Source of the DNA: HGM04593 sp045647745 | Lineage (GTDB): Bacteria; Bacteroidota; Bacteroidia; Bacteroidales; Bacteroidaceae | Length of the DNA: 18,645 nucleotides | Assembly (NCBI GenBank): GCA_045647745.1 | Contig: JAZRMQ010000070.1 | Span: 1 to 18,645, forward strand | Direction of reading: 5' to 3' | Shown here: one piece after another, positions 1 to 5,021 of the stretch | How the letters are laid out: the number at the start of each line of letters is the position of its first letter | Position numbering within the stretch: the stretch's first letter is position 1 | Position numbers and translations under genes: made by a program | The notes under the pieces: generated by a model | Told to the model about the DNA's origin: nothing | What the model saw: only the letters and a program-made list of their open reading frames with translations | The model's database searches: none

Positions 1-768
1 AAGGGCTCTTTTGGTTCATCCGTAGCTGTTTTACCCGGCACCGAGGTAACCGTTGTAGCCACCCCCGATGAAGATTGCGATTTTGTCGGCTGGTTTATTG
101 GCGATGCAGAGACACCTGTCAGCACCGACGCTGAATACACATTTGTAGTGAATGAGGACATAACTTTGATAGCAAAATTTACGATGCCAGTTGGCGAGGC
201 AATCGACCTTGGTTTGCCAAGCGGCATCAAATGGGCAACCTGTAATGTCGGTGCCACAAGCCCCGAAGATTATGGCGGTTACTACGCTTGGGGTGAGACC
301 GAGGAAAAGGATGACTACTCTTGGAGCACCTACAAATGGTGCAACGGTAGTTCTTCTACAATGACCAAATATTGCACAAGCAGCAGTTACGGCACAGTTG
401 ATAATAAAACCGTTCTCGACCCCGAGGACGACGTAGCCCACGTAAAATGGGGTGGCACTTGGCGAATGCCAACCTTAGATGAGCAGAATGAACTACGCAA
501 TAACTGCACTTGGCAATGGACAATCCTAAACGGCGTAAACGGTTACAAGGTAACCGGTCCCAACGGCAACAGCATCTTCCTTCCCGCTGCGGGCTATCGC
601 TACGGTACGGGAGCCTACGGCAGAGGTAGCTACGGTTACTTCTGGTCGTCGTCGCTTTACAGCGATTACAGCAGCAGTGCTTGCTACTTGCTCTTCGGCA
701 GCGGCGACTACGACTGGAGCTACGGCTACCGCTACAACGGTCTCAGTGTGCGCCCTGTTTCAAAGTAA
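1..768 (+). CDS. DGR target protein, C-type-lectin/Fib_succ_major type, 5' end outside window
   Basis: This is the protein diversified by the retroelement downstream. The frame is open from base 1 with no start needed, so the gene begins upstream; 255 codons are visible. Residues 1 to about 58 resemble a Listeria-Bacteroides (InlB B-type) repeat, with the typical VVATPDEDCDFVGWF core and an ITLIAKF ending. From about residue 65 it reads as a Fib_succ_major / formylglycine-generating-enzyme-like C-type-lectin domain (AIDLGLPSGIKWATCNVGA, YYAWGE, GGTWRMPT, VRPV near the end). The last 60 residues (195-254) are the variable region: PAAGYR and WSSSL are constant, while many intervening residues are Tyr, Gly, Ser or Asp where the template has Asn. 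By family this should be a surface or secreted ligand-binding protein, but the export signal is outside the window. The ligand cannot be told. Confidence 0.9.
   Translation, partial: KGSFGSSVAVLPGTEVTVVATPDEDCDFVGWFIGDAETPVSTDAEYTFVVNEDITLIAKFTMPVGEAIDLGLPSGIKWATCNVGATSPEDYGGYYAWGETEEKDDYSWSTYKWCNGSSSTMTKYCTSSSYGTVDNKTVLDPEDDVAHVKWGGTWRMPTLDEQNELRNNCTWQWTILNGVNGYKVTGPNGNSIFLPAAGYRYGTGAYGRGSYGYFWSSSLYSDYSSSACYLLFGSGDYDWSYGYRYNGLSVRPVSK
583..760 (+). repeat. DGR variable region (VR)
   Basis: This 178-base stretch at the 3' end of the target gene aligns without gaps to 1970-2147 (offset 1387). There are 27 mismatches, every one opposite an adenine of the template: 13 A to T, 13 A to G and 1 A to C (base 691). 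None of the 122 non-adenine positions differ. The changes fall in 23 codons, of which 22 change the amino acid. Homology stops sharply at both ends (582 against 1969; 761 against 2148). Confidence 0.97.
744..760 (+). other. Candidate initiation-of-mutagenic-homing (IMH) site
   Basis: The last 17 bases of the VR (CAGTGTGCGCCCTGTTT) are identical to the template end at 2131-2147 and form the longest unmutated run at the 3' edge. In characterised DGRs an IMH element at the 3' end of the VR marks where cDNA integration begins. The assignment rests on position and sequence conservation only. Unlike some DGRs, no base difference between the VR and TR copies is visible here. Confidence 0.6.
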
Positions 769-777
769 TTTGCTAAC

Positions 778-798
778 AGCAAACCCTTGTGGTTTGCT
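778..798. repeat. Hairpin/cruciform just downstream of VR
   Basis: AGCAAACC (778-785) pairs perfectly with GGTTTGCT (791-798) around a 5-base loop CTTGT. It lies 17 bases after the VR ends and 9 bases after the target stop codon. Hairpins of about this stem length a short distance downstream of the IMH are known target-recognition elements in DGRs such as that of phage BPP-1. No T-tract follows, which argues against a simple terminator. Confidence 0.6.
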
Positions 799-810
799 CC
801 CCAATTTATT

Positions 811-847
811 TTAAGCGCACGTTGCAGCGTGCTGCACGCGCGCTTAA
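811..847. repeat. GC-rich imperfect inverted repeat downstream of VR
   Basis: TTAAGCGC (811-818) pairs with GCGCTTAA (840-847). Inside it, TGCAG (823-827) pairs with CTGCA (832-836) around the loop CGTG, giving a long hairpin with a small internal mismatch. It may be a terminator for the target gene (the following bases are TT-rich but not a clean T-run) or part of the DGR target structure. Confidence 0.45.
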
Positions 848-864
848 TTTATTTAACCCGTTAA

Positions 865-899
865 TTTTTCCAAACCCGCTCTAGGTGGGTTTGGAAAAA
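865..899. repeat. 13-bp perfect inverted repeat before MSL gene
   Basis: TTTTTCCAAACCC (865-877) is the exact reverse complement of GGGTTTGGAAAAA (887-899) around a 9-base loop. It ends 10 bases before the MSL start codon. It could weaken read-through from the target gene into the accessory and reverse transcriptase genes, or sequester the MSL ribosome entry region. A canonical post-stem T-run is lacking because the T and A runs are inside the stem. Confidence 0.5.
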
Positions 900-909
900 C
901 GAAAAAGAA

Positions 910-1401
910 ATGACTATAAAGGAAAAATTGACATTGGAGACAGCGAAACCGGGTAATGAGATTATTCTGCATCGCGAAGGCGTTTTTTACATTGCCTACG
1001 AGCATAGTGCTTGGTTGTTTTCGGTAGTCCTGCACAGCTTTAAAGTGAAAAAGGTGTATGTGAAGTGCGTTGCGCAAGATGTGGTGAGTATTGGCTTTCC
1101 AATGACATCTCTTGAGCGATATGTTGCCGGCTGCAAGGTGTGTGAGGAGAATGGTGTTGTTCGGTTGTTGTTGCCGGCTGACAAAATACCTGTGCTAAAT
1201 GATTATGAACAGTGGAAAGAGTGTCAACAATACATTGCATCAAAAGAGATGCCTGAAGCTGTTAATGATGATGTGACTGAACGCGATGTGTCAATGTTGG
1301 AGATTGTTAAGAAAATAAAGGAGTTTCCCATTGAATGTAAGACTCCGGTTGATTGTATGCTGTTTTTGATAGAAATAAAAAATAGTTGTAAGGTACTATA
1401 A
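910..1401 (+). CDS. MutS-like (MSL) DGR accessory protein
   Basis: This 163-residue protein lies between the DGR target gene and avd. Its N-terminal 75 residues resemble MutS domain I, the mismatch- and DNA-contacting domain. The stretch GVFYIAYEHSA (residues 24-34) aligns with the MutS GDFYELFYDDA motif, and VSIGFPMTSLERYVAG corresponds to the MutS region with IPYHAVENYLAKL. The mismatch-stacking Phe is kept (F26), but the Glu two residues later is Ile (I28). No MutS ATPase or clamp domain is present. MutS-like accessory genes are a described but uncharacterised DGR component. Its place here and the 1-base gap to avd suggest one operon and a role in mutagenic homing, for example nucleic-acid binding. 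The family call is from motif resemblance read by eye. Confidence 0.7.
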   Translation: MTIKEKLTLETAKPGNEIILHREGVFYIAYEHSAWLFSVVLHSFKVKKVYVKCVAQDVVSIGFPMTSLERYVAGCKVCEENGVVRLLLPADKIPVLNDYEQWKECQQYIASKEMPEAVNDDVTERDVSMLEIVKKIKEFPIECKTPVDCMLFLIEIKNSCKVL

Positions 1402-1402
1402 A

Positions 1403-1774
1403 ATGGCTGTATATACAGAACTGAAAGTCTATGAGGAGTGTTACCGCTTGTTCTTGCAACTAGTAACATCGACATCGCGCTTGCAGCGCGAGTATAGGTA
1501 TACGCTTGGCGAACAGGTGAAACGCGCTGCAATGGATATTATTGTTCTTATATTCAAGGCTAATAAGTCATTCAATAAATGTGGCTATATATCAACAGCA
1601 CGCGAAAAATTGGTTGAGGTGCAGGTGTTGCTGAGGGTGTTTAATGACTTGAAACAGATGTCTGATAAACAGTTTGCAATGTTTATGGAAATGACGGTTT
1701 CTGTCTCTAAACAGTTGATGGCTTGGGAACGTTCTGCCTCAAAGGTAAAGAGAGAGGGAACAGCGCAGGAGTGA
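1403..1774 (+). CDS. avd: DGR accessory variability determinant (Avd), four-helix bundle
   Basis: This 123-residue, all-helical, Lys/Arg-rich protein matches the Avd / S23 (23S rRNA intervening-sequence protein) four-helix-bundle family in length and pattern: an opening helix around ELKVYEECYRLFLQLV, a second with YTLGEQVKRAAMDIIVLIFKANKS, a third beginning YISTAREKLVEVQVLLRVF, and a fourth EMTVSVSKQLMAWERSA. In the Bordetella phage system Avd is a pentamer that binds the reverse transcriptase and nucleic acid and is needed for mutagenic reverse transcription. It starts 2 bases after the MSL stop codon and is followed by the template region, which is the common DGR order (target, avd, TR, RT). 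Confidence 0.9.
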   Translation: MAVYTELKVYEECYRLFLQLVTSTSRLQREYRYTLGEQVKRAAMDIIVLIFKANKSFNKCGYISTAREKLVEVQVLLRVFNDLKQMSDKQFAMFMEMTVSVSKQLMAWERSASKVKREGTAQE

Positions 1775-1969
1775 TGGCCGGAGTGTGGCAAGATTACGGT
1801 CTGCCACAGAGTGCCAAGCAAATTCAGACAATCTGCCTGCTATGTAAGAGAGTACGTGAAACCTTTTTTTTAGATTAGCGCAGTGGCAGGAAATAGGCGA
1901 AAAGCATCTGCCTGCAAGTTGCAAATCTCCTTGCCGGCATTTAATACAGAAGATTGTCCCGCTTCTGAG
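1775..1969 (+). ncRNA. 5' leader of DGR template RNA (putative)
   Basis: This stretch between avd and the TR would be part of the structured template RNA in known DGRs. It contains an inverted repeat TGTGGCA (1784-1790) / TGCCACA (1802-1808) with an 11-base loop, and a 10-base direct repeat ATCTGCCTGC at 1831-1840 and 1906-1915. A T-run sits at 1864-1871. The ends of the actual RNA cannot be set from sequence. The 3' part (from 1883) is also open in the frame of the reverse transcriptase. Confidence 0.45.
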
Positions 1970-3361
1970 CCCGCTGCGGGCTATCGCAACGGAACGGAAG
2001 CCAACAACAGAGGTAGCAACGGTAACTACTGGTCGTCGTCGCTTAACAGCAATAACAGCAACAATGCTTACAACTTGAACTTCAACAGCGGCAACTACGA
2101 CTGGAACAACAACAACCGCTACAACGGTCACAGTGTGCGCCCTGTTTTAGAACTTGCAGCCTCCGATAGTTCTCTCTTTCTTTTCCAAATATCCCCCCAG
2201 CAACTTCTGGTAGATTTGTACAAGGCTTACAAGGATGCTCGCCGGCATAAAAGAAGACGGTTCTATCAGTTGGAATTTGAACTTGATTTTGAAACGGAAC
2301 TTGTGGCTCTGCGTGATGATATTGTTGCGCGTACATATCGCCCGGGCAACTCTACGTGTTTTATAATAAATGACCCTAAGCAACGTGAGATATTTGCAGC
2401 GGAATTCCGTGACAGGGTTGTGCATCATCTCTATTACAATTATACATATAATCTGTTTGAACGCACATTCATTGCCGATAGTTACAGTTGTCGCAAGGGG
2501 AAGGGAACGCATTATGGATTCAGAAGGTTGAGACATCACATTGTTAGTGTGTCGCAAAACTACGCTCGTCAATGTTATGTTATGAAAATAGATATAATGG
2601 GCTATTTTATGCATATTGAACGTGAGCGTTTGTTAGATATAACACTCGAGTCGCTACGAAAAATGGCTTTGCGATGTTCTGACGTTTCGGGGATGCGTTG
2701 GTGTGAGAAGCTTGATTATGGTTTGTTGTTCTTTCTGTCGCGTGTGATTATAATGAATAATCCTCTTGATAATTGTATAATACGCGGCTCGTCGGTTGAT
2801 TGGAAGGGATTGCCACGCTGTAAAAGCCTTTTTTATAGCACAGATGGATGTGGGTTGCCTATTGGCAATCTTACCTCGCAGTTGTTCAGTAATGTTTATA
2901 TGAATGTGTTTGATAACTATGTAAAACGTTCTCTTGGTGGCTTTGCATACGGCAGGTATGTTGATGATGCTTTCTTTGTGTCTTCTTGTAAAAAGGAGTT
3001 GAGAGATGTTATTCCGTCACTAAATGAGTTTTTGAAAACGAACCTTGGACTGGAGCTTCATCCCAATAAGGTTTTTATACGTGATGCAAGGTTTGGTGTG
3101 GAATTTTTAGGCGGATATGTCAAGCCTTATCGCTGTTATGTGGCTAATAGATGTTTTGTTAGGTTGCGCAAAAAAGTTATTGCTTTGAATGATGTTTGTG
3201 ATGCCTGTAAATTGCAAGCGTCTATAAATTCTTTCTTGGGAATCTTGTCACACTATGCGACATATGAAAAAAGAAAAACACTTTTTTCATATGTCGCGCA
3301 TTTTAAGGATTATGGTCAATTTGATTATTGCTTTCGGAAATTCGTTATAAGAAAGTGCTAA
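1883..3361 (+). CDS. DGR reverse transcriptase (start uncertain)
   Basis: This RNA-directed DNA polymerase copies the TR RNA into adenine-mutated cDNA that replaces the VR. The DGR-specific motifs are present. Numbered from GTG 1883, motif A is KIDIMGYF (D237), motif B is IGNLTSQ (327-333), the (I/V/L)GxxxSQ form that marks DGR enzymes in place of the usual QGxxxSP, and motif C is YVDD (359-362). The conserved N-terminal part begins near LLVDLYKAYKDARRHK and includes RDRVVHHLYY. There is no thumb maturase or endonuclease domain. The start is a problem: the frame is open from 1874, and no ATG occurs before the core. GTG 1883 would translate the TR as residues 30-88. GTG 2135, inside the last bases of the TR, would give a 408-residue protein of normal DGR length and may be the true start. 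The whole open frame is given here. Confidence 0.9.
   Translation: MAGNRRKASACKLQISLPAFNTEDCPASEPAAGYRNGTEANNRGSNGNYWSSSLNSNNSNNAYNLNFNSGNYDWNNNNRYNGHSVRPVLELAASDSSLFLFQISPQQLLVDLYKAYKDARRHKRRRFYQLEFELDFETELVALRDDIVARTYRPGNSTCFIINDPKQREIFAAEFRDRVVHHLYYNYTYNLFERTFIADSYSCRKGKGTHYGFRRLRHHIVSVSQNYARQCYVMKIDIMGYFMHIERERLLDITLESLRKMALRCSDVSGMRWCEKLDYGLLFFLSRVIIMNNPLDNCIIRGSSVDWKGLPRCKSLFYSTDGCGLPIGNLTSQLFSNVYMNVFDNYVKRSLGGFAYGRYVDDAFFVSSCKKELRDVIPSLNEFLKTNLGLELHPNKVFIRDARFGVEFLGGYVKPYRCYVANRCFVRLRKKVIALNDVCDACKLQASINSFLGILSHYATYEKRKTLFSYVAHFKDYGQFDYCFRKFVIRKC
1970..2147 (+). repeat. DGR template region (TR)
   Basis: This 178-base copy is the invariant template for the VR at 583-760. It is adenine-rich at the diversified codons: 56 adenines, 27 of which differ in the VR, with 19 Asn codons (AAC or AAT), 18 of them changed in the VR. 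AAC is favoured in DGR templates because mutating its adenines reaches many residues without making a stop codon. The TR lies in the same reading phase as the VR and runs in frame into the reverse transcriptase. Confidence 0.97.
3257..3297. repeat. 17-bp perfect inverted repeat inside the RT coding sequence
   Basis: GCGACATATGAAAAAAG (3257-3273) is the exact reverse complement of 3281-3297, with the 7-base loop AAAAACA. It lies about 65 bases before the RT stop codon and encodes part of ATYEKRKTLFSYVAHF. A perfect stem of this length inside a coding region is unusual. It may be an RNA structure limiting RT translation or protecting the transcript end. Confidence 0.7.
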
Positions 3362-3402
3362 ACCAAACTCGCGCCCGGTAACACCGAGCGCGAGTTTGGT
3401 TT
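3360..3402. terminator. Bidirectional hairpin between RT and MFS gene
   Basis: A 15-bp perfect stem (3360-3374 with 3388-3402, AAACCAAACTCGCGC and its complement) is capped by a second short stem CGGT/ACCG. It overlaps the RT stop codon and ends 17 bases before the convergent MFS stop codon. It probably ends transcription from both sides, although no long T-run follows. Confidence 0.7.
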
Positions 3403-3419
3403 ATTGCAATATCTTCAAA

Positions 3420-4943
3420 TTACTTGATATTGCTCTTCTCGAGTCCGTAGCCCTTCTTTTTGTCTACAATCTTCAAGAGAACAGAAATCAAAACAGCTAT
3501 TGCGCCAAAGAGTGCAAAGATTGACATTGGCATTGTGTAGTCTGTTGTGCCGTCTGTTGTGTTGGCTGCAATAACATTACCAATGAGCACAGGAACCATA
3601 GACAAACCGATATTCTGAATGTAGAATATTATTGCGTAGGCCGAGCCGAGCTGCTTCATTGGGATAATCTTGGGAACCGATGGCCACATTGCCGATGGAA
3701 CAAGCGAGAATGCGATACCCAACAAAATCATAATAATCACTGCAAACCACCACACGTTGAGCAATGGCATTGCAAAGAGAATGTGTACGATGGTGAGTAG
3801 CATAGAACCAATAATCATCAATGTAGCGCCTTTACCCATCTTGTCGTAGAGCGAACCGAATAATGGTGTTAAAAGCATTGTACCAAAGGGCAACAATCCG
3901 GGAATCATACCTGCAAGGTCGGGGCTTACGCCATACTTGATAATCATAAGATTGGTTGCAAACTTCAAGAATGGGAACACTGCTGCGTAGAAAATTAAGC
4001 AAAGGAGTGTGATGAGCCAGAAGCCTTGGTTGCAGAAGATAACCTTGAGGTCGCTGAACTTAAACTGCTCTTCGCTGTCGGCAGCAATTTCCTGATTGTT
4101 GATTGACTTATCAAGCTTCTTGTCCATCACACAATAGACTATGTATGAAATAAGTCCAATGCAGAGGGCTGATGCTCCAAACATTACCGGAGCAGATACT
4201 GTGCCGGCGCTCTGTGCTATTGGCAATGCGAAGAAAAGCGCACAAGCTGTACCCACACGGGCCAAAGCTACCTGCAGTCCCATTGCAAGTGCCATCTCGT
4301 GGCCAGTGAACCACTTTGCAATAACCTTTGTAACGGTTATGCCGGCAATCTCAGCGCCCATACCATATATTGCAAAGCCAAGGCAAGCCACAACAACCTG
4401 TGTTGGCAAGCCAAACATTTCACCGCTGAAGCCGTTGTCTACTGCATACCATTTTATTGCCGCACCAATAAACATCAAGCCTGTGCTCATAACACCGGTG
4501 AAACGAACACCCATCTTGTCAAGGATAAGGCCACCGAAGAATAGCATTAAAAGGAATACGTTGATGTAACCATACGCACCCGAGAATATTCCGTAGTCAC
4601 CATTAGACCAGCCGAGGCCTTTGATGGTTGATGAAACGGTCATACTTTTTGTCTCGGTGTTGCCATTCTGGTCGATTGATTCGGTATTGTAGGTGTTGCC
4701 AACCACAATCTCCTCTTCATTGGTAATTGTGGGGCAAACCTTCATAAGCGATTCTGCCGAAAGGTATGTGCCGTCTTCAAAATATACCAGCTTGCCCTTT
4801 GTGGTGAGTGGGGCTTCGAGTGGGCCCATCACATCGGTGAAAAAGTAGGCCATCATCATTGTGAACGAAACTATTATAAGCGCTGTCCAGCGCATCGCCT
4901 TCGAATCGTTCAGCCTTTTTTGTAGTTTTTGTGTTGTAGTCAT
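3420..4943 (-). CDS. MFS transporter, MFSD1-like (possible peptide transporter)
   Basis: This 507-residue inner-membrane protein has the usual 12-helix layout of the major facilitator superfamily. The first membrane segment is near residues 18-38, and the motif-A-like LILDKMGVR follows a later segment. The second half closely resembles the MFSD1 family: FGSLYDKMGKG, SLVPSAMWPSVPKIIP, LGSAYAIIFYIQNIGLSMVP. Vertebrate MFSD1 is a lysosomal dipeptide transporter. A soluble loop of about 70 residues between the first two membrane segments, rich in Thr, Glu and Asn, is unusual for an MFS protein and should face the periplasm. The gene follows the DPP5-like peptidase by 78 bases on the same strand with no promoter seen between, so dipeptide uptake is a reasonable inference. 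The substrate is not shown by the sequence. Confidence 0.8.
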   Translation of the reverse strand: MTTTQKLQKRLNDSKAMRWTALIIVSFTMMMAYFFTDVMGPLEAPLTTKGKLVYFEDGTYLSAESLMKVCPTITNEEEIVVGNTYNTESIDQNGNTETKSMTVSSTIKGLGWSNGDYGIFSGAYGYINVFLLMLFFGGLILDKMGVRFTGVMSTGLMFIGAAIKWYAVDNGFSGEMFGLPTQVVVACLGFAIYGMGAEIAGITVTKVIAKWFTGHEMALAMGLQVALARVGTACALFFALPIAQSAGTVSAPVMFGASALCIGLISYIVYCVMDKKLDKSINNQEIAADSEEQFKFSDLKVIFCNQGFWLITLLCLIFYAAVFPFLKFATNLMIIKYGVSPDLAGMIPGLLPFGTMLLTPLFGSLYDKMGKGATLMIIGSMLLTIVHILFAMPLLNVWWFAVIIMILLGIAFSLVPSAMWPSVPKIIPMKQLGSAYAIIFYIQNIGLSMVPVLIGNVIAANTTDGTTDYTMPMSIFALFGAIAVLISVLLKIVDKKKGYGLEKSNIK

Positions 4944-4973
4944 AGTAATATTTTTAGTTTATTTTGTTTCTAT

Positions 4974-5016
4974 GAGATTCTTCTCTGCATTACATTTTGC
5001 TCAGAATGACAAAATG
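4974..5016. repeat. REP-like interspersed element (degenerate)
   Basis: The spacer between dpp5 and the MFS gene contains GAGATTCTTC (4974-4983) and CTCAGAATGAC (5000-5010). These recall the two halves of an interspersed repeat seen in many Bacteroidota and other genomes (ATTCTTC...CTCAGAATGA). CATTTTG (4993-4999) and CAAAATG (5010-5016) form a 7-bp stem. Identification is from memory of that repeat and needs a genome-wide copy count. Confidence 0.35.
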
Positions 5017-5021
5017 CCTCA

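Noticed and set aside
31..441. Long open frame on the minus strand opposite the target gene
   Set aside because: It lies antisense to a well-supported coding frame, shows no recognisable domain and looks like a by-product of codon composition.
2041..2120. Asn-rich AAC repeats as a microsatellite
   Set aside because: The AAC codons lie at the diversified positions of a DGR template and are explained by that function.
583..2147. VR and TR read as an ordinary partial gene duplication or a target pseudogene
   Set aside because: All 27 differences fall on template adenines and none on the other 122 positions, which random divergence would not give. An avd-RT cassette adjoins.
1883..3361. Reverse transcriptase as a retron, group II intron or CRISPR-associated RT
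   Set aside because: The motif IGNLTSQ is of the DGR type, there is no maturase or endonuclease domain, and a matched VR/TR pair and avd are present.
1..3402. DGR as part of a prophage
   Set aside because: No capsid, tail, integrase or lysis genes are visible on the right side, which continues into chromosomal metabolic and repair genes. The left side is outside the window and remains unknown.
865..3402. Similar stems CCAAACCCGC (870-879) and CCAAACTCGC (3363-3372) as ends of a transposable unit
   Set aside because: The likeness is only 9 of 10 bases, each is part of its own hairpin, and no transposase or target-site duplication is seen. Such stems are common in terminators.
4141..4569. Plus-strand open frame opposite the MFS gene
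   Set aside because: The MFS frame on the other strand has clear family motifs. This one has none and no promoter or neighbours.
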